A DNA stretch of 64,000 nt from Enterococcus rotai (GCF_001465345.1 NZ_CP013655.1:1662673-1726672), one strand, 5' to 3'. Positions 50,863 to 60,563 are shown, counted from the stretch's first letter. Notes: a model not told the origin generated them from the letters alone. Numbers and translations are program-made.

Positions 50863-51183
50863 ATGAAGCAATTTAGTTGTCACATCATGATGATTATTCT
50901 TTTGGCTTGCAGCGTTGGTTCCCATCAAGAAATTGTCCAGGCTACTACTACTGAGGTAGAGGTGAACGGACAAATTGGTGGAACAAAAGCCAATGCGCAG
51001 CCGCCAAAAGAGTTAGAACCAGAAACAGATACCAAATTAGCACAACCAAAACAAACACACATAGAACTAAGAAAATTTCCAAACATGGGTAGTATTATAG
51101 AGAATGTTATCCCAATCGGATTGCTACTAATATTGATCTATTTAGTACTCAACAGATGGAAAGCACATAGAAAAACTATATAG
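50863..51183 (+). CDS. Small anchored protein of surface locus 2
   Basis: A 106-aa protein with a signal peptide (about 1-27), the strand motif TEVEVNGQIGG, a Pro/Glu/Lys linker, and a C-terminal hydrophobic helix with a KAHRKTI tail. Where the small proteins of WxL clusters have LPXTG, this one reads FPNMGS, so it is either a very degenerate sortase substrate or simply a membrane-anchored protein. Its strand motif matches that of the preceding gene product. Last gene of the locus. Confidence 0.75.
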   Translation: MKQFSCHIMMIILLACSVGSHQEIVQATTTEVEVNGQIGGTKANAQPPKELEPETDTKLAQPKQTHIELRKFPNMGSIIENVIPIGLLLILIYLVLNRWKAHRKTI

Positions 51184-51192
51184 GTGGTAAGG

Positions 51193-51229
51193 GATAGAAA
51201 CAAAACGATTCGCGTTTTGTTTCTATTTG
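51193..51229 (+). terminator. Terminator of surface locus 2
   Basis: gatagaaacaaaacg pairs with cgttttgtttctat, loop attcg, then ttt. Confidence 0.9.
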
Positions 51230-51435
51230 CTGTGAATCACTACGATTGTCTAGCCAGAGTAGATGATGAACAGTACTTGGCGCCCAAAGGAAGCGAAGTC
51301 ACCGTCCAAGGAATCACTACGATTGTCTAGCCAGAGTAGATGATGAACAGTACTTGGCGCCCAAAGGAAGCGAAGTCACCGTCCAAGGAATCACTACGAT
51401 TGTCTAGCCAGAGTAAATGATGAAGTACACGGCAA
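51229..51435 (+). repeat. Terminator-associated repeat, copy 4 (77-bp tandem array)
   Basis: Begins at the terminator with gctgtgaatcac. Exact 77-bp units start at 51235 and 51312, with a partial third from 51389. Each has ccagagtagatgatgaac, acttggcgccc and gcgaagtcacc. Confidence 0.95.
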
Positions 51436-51490
51436 CTAATGGAGGATACAAAAAACAAAGAATCACTATGAAAAACGAATGAAAAAGCAA

Positions 51491-51519
51491 TTGACAGCGT
51501 TTTCTTAGTATGTTATATT
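51491..51519 (+). promoter_or_regulatory. Promoter of beta-glucoside operon 2, with overlapping cre-like site
   Basis: TTGACA, a 17-nt spacer, then TATATT. TGACAGCGTTTTCT over the -35 resembles a cre site (TGNAANCGNTNNCA) with two deviations, suggesting CcpA control. Confidence 0.78.
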
Positions 51520-51532
51520 TAGTGTAGTTAAT

Positions 51533-51563
51533 GGAATTGTTACTGATTTTTTCAGGCATAACC
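51533..51563 (+). promoter_or_regulatory. RAT antiterminator element upstream of licT2
   Basis: ggaattgttactg...caggcataacc closely fits the BglG/LicT RAT consensus. The 3' end overlaps the following terminator arm. Confidence 0.88.
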
Positions 51564-51624
51564 ATAATATAGTAAAGATGATAAAATCGTTTTTTATCGT
51601 TCTTGCTATGTTATGGTTTTTCTT
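51558..51624 (+). terminator. Regulated leader terminator of operon 2
   Basis: ataaccataatatag pairs with ctatgttatggtt, with an inner gataaaatcg/ttttttatcg stem, then ttttctt. Confidence 0.85.
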
Positions 51625-51731
51625 ATTTTACGTTGTTACTGTTTCAATTGTCTGACTTCGTGGTTTAGCATTACGTTTTTAGAATTATCTAGCTTCACGA
51701 GCTCGTTCAGCTTTTAGAATGGAGGTGGAAC

Positions 51732-52565
51732 ATGCATATAAAAAAACGGATCAATAATAATGTGGTATTAGCGGTAGATGGAGAATTAGAGGTGATCGTT
51801 GTTGGTAAAGGCTTAGGCTTTCAGGTTTATCCTAATGATCCTGTAGATATAACGCTGATCCAGAAAGTCTATCTGCCTACTGAAAAAATGAGTGTTAAGC
51901 AAATGGCTGTTTTATTGAATGAAGCAAGTTTTGAAGAGATTTTATTGGTGGAGAAGATAGTTAAAATTGGTGAAGCTGAGCTAGGTAGAACAATCAATCC
52001 AGTTATTTTATTTAGTTTATTGGATCATCTATTATTTGCTTTTAAGCGGCATGAAGAAAACTTGAAAATTCGTAGTCCAATCGAATGGGAGATCAAACAA
52101 TTTTATCCAAAAGAAGTTGAAGTTGGTTTGCAGGCAATCAGCTTAATAAAGGAAGAAAAAGAGATTGTTTTAGCCGAATCAGAAGCTATCTTTATTGCGA
52201 TGCATTTTGTGAATTATCAATTTGATCAAGAGTCAATGGAGACAACCATGGATTATATGGAAGCGATGGGGGATATTACACAGCTCGTTCGGTACTACTT
52301 TCAAGTAGAGTTAGACGAAACTTCAATCAACTATCAGCGTTTCTTAAATCATTTACGTTACTATTTAATGCGTTTGAATACGCAAGAAACGATGAATCCA
52401 CTTGATAATGAGGAAATCGTTTTGACTGTTAAAAAGAAATACCCAAAAGAATTCAAATGCAGTTTGAAAATTAGCAATTATTTAGAAGAACGCTACAATA
52501 AACAAGCTACCTTCGATGAACAGTTGTACTTAACCTTGCATTTGGTTCGCTTGTTGCATTCGTAA
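51732..52565 (+). CDS. BglG/LicT family transcriptional antiterminator
   Basis: A 277-aa paralogue of the antiterminator at 1031: CAT RNA-binding domain (1-58), PRD1 and PRD2 with histidines H99, H158, H207 and H270. It should read the RATs at 51533 and 52578, so it controls its own expression and that of the PTS gene. Between its leader terminator and its start lies a remnant of the operon-internal hairpin repeat family (ttatctagctt near 51686). Start ATG after GGAGGTGG. Confidence 0.92.
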   Translation: MHIKKRINNNVVLAVDGELEVIVVGKGLGFQVYPNDPVDITLIQKVYLPTEKMSVKQMAVLLNEASFEEILLVEKIVKIGEAELGRTINPVILFSLLDHLLFAFKRHEENLKIRSPIEWEIKQFYPKEVEVGLQAISLIKEEKEIVLAESEAIFIAMHFVNYQFDQESMETTMDYMEAMGDITQLVRYYFQVELDETSINYQRFLNHLRYYLMRLNTQETMNPLDNEEIVLTVKKKYPKEFKCSLKISNYLEERYNKQATFDEQLYLTLHLVRLLHS

Positions 52566-52577
52566 ATATCAATACAA

Positions 52578-52607
52578 GGATTCGTTACAGTTTGGCTGGC
52601 AAAACCT
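52578..52607 (+). promoter_or_regulatory. RAT antiterminator element before the PTS gene of operon 2
   Basis: ggattcgttacag...ctggcaaaacc is an almost perfect RAT, overlapping the left arm of the next terminator. Confidence 0.92.
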
Positions 52608-52665
52608 GTTTGAAAAGGATTATTTTCTAAAGAAAATAGTTTTTTTGAACAGGTTTTGTTTTTTT
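52601..52665 (+). terminator. Regulated terminator before the PTS gene of operon 2
   Basis: aaaacctgttt pairs with gaacaggtttt, inner attattttct/agaaaatagt stem, then gttttttt. Confidence 0.92.
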
Positions 52666-52715
52666 ATGAAAGTGTTGGATATAAAGAAATTATTGAGTAG
52701 AAAAGAGGAGAAAAT

Positions 52716-54620
52716 ATGCAGGATTTAGCTAAGAAAATCATTACGCTTGTGGGTGGTGATGAGAATATCAACAGCTTGACGCATTGTGTTACAAGACTAC
52801 GGTTCAATTTAAAAAATGAATCTAAAGCACAAACAAAAGAGCTTGAAGAACTTGATGGAGTGATGGGGGTTCAAAGACAGGGGGGACAATACCAAGTAAT
52901 CATTGGTGGGAAAGTCGGAAAAGTCTACGCTGAAATTATCAAAATTTTGCCTCGTCTAGATGATTATGATGGGCAAGAGGAGACGAGTGGAGAAAAAGAT
53001 TCTTTATTAAACCGTTTGATCAATACCTTATCAGCGATTCTTGTTCCCAGTTTGGCGCCAATTGTAGGCGGAGGGATGCTAAAAGGATTCTTATTTATGC
53101 TGACTAGTCTAGAGTGGGCTGATCCAGAAAGTGGTACGATGTTTGTACTAAATATGACTGGGGATGCAATGTTTTATTTTTTCCCGTTTCTATTAGCGGT
53201 GAGCAGTGCACGCAGATTTAAAACGAATGAGTACATGGCGTTAAGTTTGGCGGGAGTTTTGATGTATCCAACATTGCTTAATGCGGCGCTTGCAGGTGAG
53301 ATGACCAATGTTCAGTTTTTTGGTTTTTTACCTGTTCCAGTTGTCAATTACAGTAGTTCGATTTTACCGATTATTTTAGCTGTTTGGCTGTTGAGTTATG
53401 TCTATCGTTTCTTTGAAAAAGTGATTCCAAGTATGATTACAGTGATTTTTACACCATTGCTTACGCTGCTCCTGATGGTTCCTGTGATGCTGGTCGTTTT
53501 AGCACCGATTGGTTTTTATGTCGGGGAATATATTGCCCAAGGAATTGAGGCGTTGATCAATTTTTCACCATTAGTATCCGGGTTTGTGATTGGTGCAAGT
53601 CGACCGTTACTAGTCTTAATGGGAATGCATCATGCGATTCGTCCAATCACCCAACAGCAAATTGCAACCTATGGCTATTCTACAATGGGGCCAATGAATT
53701 TTATGAGCACAATGGCTCAAGCTACGGCCGCTTTTGCCATATATTTCTTGATTTCAAATAAAAAAATGAAACAAGTGGCATTGTCTTCGACGGTTTCAGG
53801 TTATCTTGGAATTACAGAACCTGCTTTATATGGTGTTTTAGTAAAGTATAAAGCTGCTTTTGTCGGTGCGTCTTTAGGTGGTGGAATCGGTGGTGCTGTT
53901 GGGGCTCTTTTAGGGGCGAAATCAATGGCACCAGTAATGCCAAGTGTGTTGTCTATTCCAGTTTTTCTGAATGATGGGGCGGCAGGATTTATTATTGGGT
54001 TGTTTGTTACGTTGATTGCTACTTTCCTCATTACCTTTTTATTAGCCAAGAGTGTTCTTAAAATCGATGATCAACCTGAAACAAGTAAGGTGAAAGAAGG
54101 GCAAATTGAGAAGGGACAAAATGTTGTAACAATTGGGGCTCCGGTTTCAGGTACCGTTTATCCAATTAGTGATGTTGCAGATCAAACATTTTCAAAAGAA
54201 CTAGTTGGTAAAGGAATCGCAATTATGCCAGATGAAGATAGAATCATTTCACCGGTTGATGGCACAGTGACAATTGCGTTTAAGACAAAACATGCTATTG
54301 GTTTAACCACAAAAGAGGGAGTCGAACTATTGATCCATGTAGGATTAGACACGGTGGAGCTGGAAGGAGAGCACTTTGAGTTATTGTGTAAACAAGGACA
54401 AACAGTTCATGTAGGAACGCCGCTGATTCAATTTGATCGTAAGAAAATCAGTGAGTTTGGGTATGATATCAGTGTGATCGTTGTCGTGACGAACTCAGAT
54501 GAGTATTTATCTGTTTTGGCACTTGATGATCAAAGAAAGATAACGGAAGAAGAGACGTTGATCACGATTGTGCCTGGACTATCGCATGCTGAGGATGAAG
54601 TGGAGTTAGTTTTGGAGTAA
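52716..54620 (+). CDS. PTS beta-glucoside transporter subunit EIIBCA
   Basis: A 634-aa permease. EIIB phosphocysteine C24 (NSLTHCVTRLRF), an EIIC membrane domain (about 95-455) with LGITEPALYGV, and EIIA with active H541 (ELLIHVGLD). It is a divergent paralogue of the PTS protein at 2025 and is preceded by its own RAT/terminator. The downstream genes code for a sugar-phosphate isomerase-like protein and a GH1 enzyme, suggesting a different beta-glycoside, perhaps one containing an amino sugar (inference). Confidence 0.92.
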   Translation: MQDLAKKIITLVGGDENINSLTHCVTRLRFNLKNESKAQTKELEELDGVMGVQRQGGQYQVIIGGKVGKVYAEIIKILPRLDDYDGQEETSGEKDSLLNRLINTLSAILVPSLAPIVGGGMLKGFLFMLTSLEWADPESGTMFVLNMTGDAMFYFFPFLLAVSSARRFKTNEYMALSLAGVLMYPTLLNAALAGEMTNVQFFGFLPVPVVNYSSSILPIILAVWLLSYVYRFFEKVIPSMITVIFTPLLTLLLMVPVMLVVLAPIGFYVGEYIAQGIEALINFSPLVSGFVIGASRPLLVLMGMHHAIRPITQQQIATYGYSTMGPMNFMSTMAQATAAFAIYFLISNKKMKQVALSSTVSGYLGITEPALYGVLVKYKAAFVGASLGGGIGGAVGALLGAKSMAPVMPSVLSIPVFLNDGAAGFIIGLFVTLIATFLITFLLAKSVLKIDDQPETSKVKEGQIEKGQNVVTIGAPVSGTVYPISDVADQTFSKELVGKGIAIMPDEDRIISPVDGTVTIAFKTKHAIGLTTKEGVELLIHVGLDTVELEGEHFELLCKQGQTVHVGTPLIQFDRKKISEFGYDISVIVVVTNSDEYLSVLALDDQRKITEEETLITIVPGLSHAEDEVELVLE

Positions 54621-54630
54621 GTGGGAAAAA

Positions 54631-54672
54631 GATGTTGAAAAGTACAAGGTGAAGCAAAGCGGAATGTTGTTA
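54631..54672 (+). repeat. Short repeat C, copy 1
   Basis: gatgttgaaaagtacaaggt...gcaaagcggaa...gttgttac is repeated on the minus strand at 60287-60330, both times next to the hairpin units. Confidence 0.75.
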
Positions 54673-54679
54673 CCATGTG

Positions 54680-55160
54680 TTATCTGGCTGCACAAATCAA
54701 TCCTTAGGAAAATAGATAAATTGTCAGTGAAACAAAGAACGTTTCAATGTCAATTTCCTAATTTTCTACAGGATTAAACGATTTATTTCGCTTTTATAGT
54801 TATCTAGCTTCAAGAGCTAGCCTTTCGGGAAAAAGATAAAAATTGAATGTGACTAAGAGCGCCACAGTCAATTTTTCCTATTTTCCTGTCAAGGCTGGAC
54901 AAGCTCTTTCAGCTTTTAATGTTATCTAGCTGCACAAATCAATCCTTAGGAAAATAGATAAATTGTCAGTGAAATAAAGAGAATTTCAATGCCAATTTCC
55001 TAATTTTCTACAGAATTAAACGATTTGTTTCGCTTTTAATGTTATCTAGCTACGTGGGCTAGTCTCTCGGGAAAAAGATAAAAATAGTTTGTGTAAAAAG
55101 CACCACAATCGATTTTTCCTATTTTCCTGTCGAGACTAAACGAGCCCGCTACGCGTTTAA
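54680..55160 (+). repeat. Tandem long-hairpin repeat units (A-B-A-B)
   Basis: Four units of about 117 bp: A1 54680-54797, B1 54800-54917, A2 54922-55037, B2 55042-55160; A-to-A period about 242 bp. Each starts ttatct(a/g)gct and ends gcttttaa-like. Each folds on itself, for example ggaaaatagataaattg with caatttcctaattttc, or ggaaaaagataaaaattga with tcaatttttcctattttcc. Unit B recurs at 60421-60531 on the minus strand. Confidence 0.9.
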
Positions 55161-55177
55161 ATTTAGGAGGAAATCTA

Positions 55178-55900
55178 ATGAAAATTATTACAGTAAAAAA
55201 TTATGATGAATTAAGTAAAGTTGCAGCACAAATGTTGATAGGTGAAATGTTTCAACGTCATGAACGGGTAAATTTAGCCATTACAGCTGGGACTACACCG
55301 ATTGGGATGTATGAAAAAATGGTTGCGGAAGTGAAAAATAAAGATTATTTTTCTAATGTACACTACTATAATTTTGATGAAATCCCCTATAAATCAGGGA
55401 TACGTGAAGGAGTAACGATCGGAGATCTAAGAGAATTATACTTTGATCCTGCAGGGATTTCTGAGGATCAAATCCATATTTTAGATGGAGAAAATTATGA
55501 AAAGCAAGATGAACGAATTGAGGCTGCGGGAGGCTTAGATGCCATTTTATTAGGAATAGGTTCAGATGGACACTATTGTGGAAACTTGCCTGGAACAACT
55601 AAGTTTACTGATTTTACAACGAAAGTTATTTGTGATGAAGCGATGAAAGAACGGATTGCGCCGCATTTTGAAGATCGTGCTGAAACACCTGATTTTTATG
55701 TTACAATGGGACCTAGAAGTGTGATGGCTGCAAGACATTTGATTCTTTTTGCTAGTGGTACAAAAAAAGCGAAAATTATGAAAGCGTTTGTTGAAGGCGC
55801 AATCACCGATGAAATCCCTGCTTCTATTTTGAAAATGCATCCGCATTTGACAATTATTCTTGATGAGGAAGCAGCTAGTTTATTAGATAAGGAGAAATGA
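55178..55900 (+). CDS. Glucosamine-6-phosphate deaminase / 6-phosphogluconolactonase family protein
   Basis: A 240-aa cytoplasmic protein of the NagB/RpiA-like isomerase superfamily. Phosphate loop ITAGTTPIG (about 35-43), NFDEIP (D near 68) and GIGSDGH (about 127-133) match NagB. However, the segment after DGH reads YCGNLPG where NagB has IAFNEPG, so the ring-opening Glu is replaced by Leu. It may act on a different phospho-sugar or as a lactonase. It starts after the hairpin repeats with AGGAGG and is four bases from the GH1 gene. Confidence 0.85.
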   Translation: MKIITVKNYDELSKVAAQMLIGEMFQRHERVNLAITAGTTPIGMYEKMVAEVKNKDYFSNVHYYNFDEIPYKSGIREGVTIGDLRELYFDPAGISEDQIHILDGENYEKQDERIEAAGGLDAILLGIGSDGHYCGNLPGTTKFTDFTTKVICDEAMKERIAPHFEDRAETPDFYVTMGPRSVMAARHLILFASGTKKAKIMKAFVEGAITDEIPASILKMHPHLTIILDEEAASLLDKEK

Positions 55901-57370
<1,470 letters not shown>

Positions 57371-57380
57371 GCAAGATTGG

Positions 57381-57412
57381 ACTTACTTCAAGAAATTGAA
57401 GTAAGTTTTTTT
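57381..57412 (+). terminator. Terminator of beta-glucoside operon 2
   Basis: acttacttcaa pairs with ttgaagtaagt, then seven Ts. Confidence 0.93.
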
Positions 57413-57440
57413 ATAAATTTCAAAAAATGGACGTAAAATG

Positions 57441-57468
57441 TTGTAGTAGAAGTCAACCGTGGTATACT
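57441..57468 (+). promoter_or_regulatory. Promoter of the rhodanese gene
   Basis: TTGTAG, a 16-nt spacer, then TATACT. Confidence 0.55.
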
Positions 57469-57551
57469 GCTAATGAGGCGAATTTATTGATTACAGCATT
57501 GGATGCTAATAGTCAGATAATTGAAAAAGCTGCAGGGGGAATAATACTAGG

Positions 57552-57869
57552 ATGAAAAGAGTATCAATCAAGGAACTTAAAAAATTAATCGAATTAACGG
57601 TGAACGAACCAGTTTCGATCATTGATGTACGAGAAGTAGATGAATTTGCGGAAGGTCATATTATGACAGCCAAAAATTATCCACTGTCTACTTTACCAGA
57701 AGCAATGTCACAAATTGATCGGGAGCAACCTCATTATGTTATTTGTCAACATGGTGTGCGTTCTGAGCATGCCTGTTCATTTCTTGAAAATTATGGATAC
57801 AATGTTGTCTCAGTGTCAGAAGGTATGTCCGTTTGGGATGGAGAAAGTAAAGTCAATACTTATAGATAA
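57552..57869 (+). CDS. Rhodanese-like domain protein
   Basis: A 105-aa single-domain rhodanese. The CDC25-like active loop CQHGVRS holds the catalytic Cys (about residue 64), and the N-terminal IIDVREVDEFAEGHI is the second family signature. It can transfer sulfane sulfur between small thiols; the physiological partner is unknown. Monocistronic, between a terminator upstream and one at 57873. Start ATG after AGGGGGAA. Confidence 0.92.
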   Translation: MKRVSIKELKKLIELTVNEPVSIIDVREVDEFAEGHIMTAKNYPLSTLPEAMSQIDREQPHYVICQHGVRSEHACSFLENYGYNVVSVSEGMSVWDGESKVNTYR

Positions 57870-57872
57870 GAG

Positions 57873-57909
57873 AAGTCGTGATGAGTAAGCACTCATTACG
57901 GCTTTTTTG
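57873..57909 (+). terminator. Terminator of the rhodanese gene
   Basis: aagtcgtgatgagt pairs with actcattacggctt, then tttt. Confidence 0.92.
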
Positions 57910-57961
57910 TTGGTGAAATAAAGGGATTTGAAAGGAACTTATTTTTAGTAAGTAAAAATGC

Positions 57962-57990
57962 TTGTCAATCCACTTACTTTTTGTTAGTAT
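57962..57990 (+). promoter_or_regulatory. Promoter of wrbA
   Basis: TTGTCA, a 17-nt spacer, then TAGTAT, 44 nt before the wrbA start. Confidence 0.65.
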
Positions 57991-58033
57991 ATAAATGTAG
58001 ATAAGAAAACAATAGTTATTGGAGGAAAAAAAC

Positions 58034-58642
58034 ATGACAACAAAATTATTAATTGCATACTACAGTTCAACAGGAACAGGAACACAAATGGTAAACTGGG
58101 CGAAAGAAGCTGCTGAAGCAAATGGTGCTGAAGTTCGTTTGAGAAAAGTCCATGAATTAGCTCCCGATGTGGCAATCGATTCAAATCCAGCTTGGCGTAA
58201 AAATGTTGAAGCAAGTGCTGATATCCCAGAAGTAACAAGTGATGACTTATTATGGGCAGATGCTTATATCTTCTCTTCACCTTCACGTTTTGGTGTAATG
58301 GCTAGTCAGTTAAAACAATTCTTTGACTTACAAGGTGGTCTTTGGGCACAAGGGAAATTAGCAAATAAATTTGTAACAGCCTTTTCTTCTGCACAAAATC
58401 CAAATGGCGGACAAGAGCAAGTAATTCAAGGAATTTATACAGTTATGCAACACTGGGGTGCCATTATCGTACCAGCTGGATACGTAAATCCATCAACTTT
58501 TGCAGCAGGAGGTAATCCTTATGGAACAAGCGCATCTATTGATAGTGAGGGAAATATGTTGAAAGCTGCCGAAGTGAAAGCTGCTATTCAAGATCAAACA
58601 AAACGTTTGGTAGAAGTAACAAGCAAGTATCTTGGTGAATAA
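58034..58642 (+). CDS. wrbA: WrbA-type flavoprotein (NAD(P)H:quinone oxidoreductase)
   Basis: A 202-aa flavodoxin-like protein. FMN phosphate loop YYSSTGTGTQM (about 9-19), SPSRFGVMASQLKQF (about 80-94) and AFSSAQNPNGGQEQ (about 116-129) fit the WrbA family, which reduces quinones with two electrons to protect against redox cycling. Start ATG 58034 after GGAGG; an in-frame upstream start lies in the ribosome site. Monocistronic with its own promoter and the terminator at 58712. Confidence 0.9.
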   Translation: MTTKLLIAYYSSTGTGTQMVNWAKEAAEANGAEVRLRKVHELAPDVAIDSNPAWRKNVEASADIPEVTSDDLLWADAYIFSSPSRFGVMASQLKQFFDLQGGLWAQGKLANKFVTAFSSAQNPNGGQEQVIQGIYTVMQHWGAIIVPAGYVNPSTFAAGGNPYGTSASIDSEGNMLKAAEVKAAIQDQTKRLVEVTSKYLGE

Positions 58643-58711
58643 AATAGTCTCTTTTGATCGTTCAAAAAACTAATATATTTAGTGTACAGATAGTAATAGT
58701 GTGGAAACATT

Positions 58712-58746
58712 AACCCCCAAGAGAATGAGCTTCTCTTGGGGGTTTT
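58712..58746. terminator. Strong terminator between convergent genes
   Basis: aacccccaagagaa pairs with ttctcttgggggtt, then ttt; A-rich on the other side. Serves wrbA and probably the convergent ABC importer operon. Confidence 0.92.
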
Positions 58747-58795
58747 TCATTTTAGCATACGTAAACTAAAACTATTTTATCTGAAGAACATAATT

Positions 58796-59620
58796 TTATT
58801 TCGTTACATCTTCTCCAAACCATTCCTTAGAGATCTCCGCCAGTTTACCGGATTCTCTAAGCTTTGCAAAAGCAATATTGATTTTATCTGCTACTATTTT
58901 ATCTGACTTTCTCAAGCCCACAGCAAATGCTTCACTTTCAAATTGACCACTAACAATCGAAAAATCGGCTAAATTATCTTCATGAGAAAGGTAATAGTTC
59001 GCATAAACTCGATCGATCAGTAACCCATCGATTCGTCCAGATTTCAAATCCATGAACGCTTCATTAAAGCCATCATATAAAATAGCGGTTTGATCTTTGA
59101 CTAAATTTTTTAAAATTTCAGGTTGTTCTTCAAAGCTGTTATAACCAGAAGAACCATTTTGTGCGCCTAAAATTTTTCCTTTCATATCAGCGAAACGATT
59201 GATATTGTTCTTTTTTAGCGAAACGACAACTTGTTCATTTTTCATATATTCATCACTGAAAAGGACTTTTTCTTCTCGTTCAGCACTCTTCGAATAGCCA
59301 TTCCAAATCAAATCGATCGTTTGATTTTGTAATTCATTTTCTTTCATTGACCAATCAATTGGCTGGAAATCAACAGTGATACCGTACAAATCAAACACAG
59401 CTCGAGCTAAATCCACATCAAAACCAATGATTTCGCCCGCTTTATTTTGAAAGCCCATAGGGACAAAAGAATCATCTAAGCCAACGATCACTCGTTTTTC
59501 AGAACTGATTCGAGACCATTGATCTGTATCTGTTTTTTTTCTACCACAGCCAGCTATTACTAGGACAAAAAATAAAGTGGCTATAGTAAATAGTAGGTAT
59601 TTTCTTTTTTTCATAGTCAT
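58796..59620 (-). CDS. Amino-acid ABC transporter substrate-binding lipoprotein (predicted histidine)
   Basis: A 274-aa family 3 solute-binding protein. Lipoprotein signal ends in VIAGC with lipidated C25. The binding core is typical (VIVGLDDSFVPMGF, GFDVDLARAVF, and the C-terminal ISKEWFGED). With the ATPase and permease genes upstream it forms an importer. The tandem T-boxes with CAC specifiers suggest histidine as substrate (inference). Start ATG 59620 after AAAGGA; a second in-frame ATG six bases on is less well spaced. Confidence 0.88.
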   Translation of the reverse strand: MTMKKRKYLLFTIATLFFVLVIAGCGRKKTDTDQWSRISSEKRVIVGLDDSFVPMGFQNKAGEIIGFDVDLARAVFDLYGITVDFQPIDWSMKENELQNQTIDLIWNGYSKSAEREEKVLFSDEYMKNEQVVVSLKKNNINRFADMKGKILGAQNGSSGYNSFEEQPEILKNLVKDQTAILYDGFNEAFMDLKSGRIDGLLIDRVYANYYLSHEDNLADFSIVSGQFESEAFAVGLRKSDKIVADKINIAFAKLRESGKLAEISKEWFGEDVTK

Positions 59621-59629
59621 TTGTCCTTT

Positions 59630-60265
59630 CTACTGAACAGGTTTTACTGTTAGTAAGTTATCAGCAATATTTTCAGCGAATTTCATATCATGTGTGACCA
59701 CGATTTGGGTCATGCCTTGCGCTTTAAGTGTTAAGATCACTTCTTCGACTTGTTGACGCAATTCAGGATCAAGTGCACTAGTTGGTTCATCATAGCCCAA
59801 TACTTTTGGTTTCATGGCAAGAGCGCGAGCAAGAGCAACTCTTTGTTTTTGACCACCAGATAATTGATAAGGATACAAGGACTCTTTTTCGCTAAGCCCA
59901 AATTTTGTCAGCAAATCAAGTGCTTCTGTTTCACTTTCAGCTTTCGTTTGTTTGAGCGATAGAATCGGTGCCAAAGTGATATTATCTAATACAGAAAGGT
60001 GAGGGAATAATTGGAAATCCTGAAACACGATCCCGACTACTTGATCCGCATTGTCCATTTCAACAGGATTAAAGGCTACACCATCCATCGTCAACTCACC
60101 AGAATCAATCGTTTCTAAACCAGCTAAACAACGTAGCAAAGTTGTTTTTCCACCACCTGAAGGCCCAACGATAGTTAAAATTTCACCATCTTTAATTTCT
60201 AAATTTAATTGATCGATGATTCGCCGACCATCAAAGCTTTTCGTTAAGTTTTTTATTAATAACAT
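59630..60265 (-). CDS. Amino-acid ABC transporter ATPase
   Basis: A 211-aa ATPase of the GlnQ/polar-amino-acid class. Walker A GPSGGGKTT (about 35-43), Q-loop VFQDFQLFPHL, signature LSGGQKQRVALARA, Walker B LGYDEPTSALD and H-loop VTHD. Start ATG 60265 with AAGGAGG; longer in-frame starts extend into repeat sequence without a ribosome site. It starts about 300 nt downstream of the permease gene stop, and repeat units fill that gap, yet the three genes share direction and function. Confidence 0.93.
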   Translation of the reverse strand: MLLIKNLTKSFDGRRIIDQLNLEIKDGEILTIVGPSGGGKTTLLRCLAGLETIDSGELTMDGVAFNPVEMDNADQVVGIVFQDFQLFPHLSVLDNITLAPILSLKQTKAESETEALDLLTKFGLSEKESLYPYQLSGGQKQRVALARALAMKPKVLGYDEPTSALDPELRQQVEEVILTLKAQGMTQIVVTHDMKFAENIADNLLTVKPVQ

Positions 60266-60286
60266 GATTTTCCTCCTTATATATAA

Positions 60287-60330
60287 GTAACAACGTTCCG
60301 CTTTGCTAAACCTTGTACTTTTCAACATTA
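60287..60330 (-). repeat. Short repeat C, copy 2
   Basis: Minus-strand copy of the sequence at 54631-54672 (gttgaaaagtacaaggtt then gcaaagcggaacgttgttac), immediately upstream of the ATPase gene's ribosome site. Confidence 0.75.
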
Positions 60331-60420
60331 AATTAACGAATGGAAGCAACGTTCCTTTCAGTCATCTTGTACCAATCAACATCAACTCATCTCTTCGTTG
60401 TATTTCTTGGCATGTTTCAA

Positions 60421-60531
60421 AGCAAAAGCGTAGCGGGCTCGTTTAGTCTCAACAGGAAAAATCGATTGTGGTGCTTTTTACCACAAACTATTTTTATCTT
60501 TTTCACGAGAGACTAGCCCGAGAAGCTAGAT
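60421..60531 (-). repeat. Long-hairpin repeat unit B, copy 3
   Basis: Minus-strand copy close to the unit at 55042-55160 (gactagcc, gaaaaagataaaaatagttt, gcaccacaatcgattttt, gagcccgctacgc). It lies in the intercistronic gap of the ABC importer operon, in the same sense as the genes. Confidence 0.9.
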
Positions 60532-60563
60532 ATTATATAGTAACAACGTTTTCCATCCTCAAC

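Noticed and set aside
51235-51435. CRISPR-like array
   Set aside because: The 77-bp units are directly adjacent without spacers, and no cas genes are present; it is a tandem repeat.
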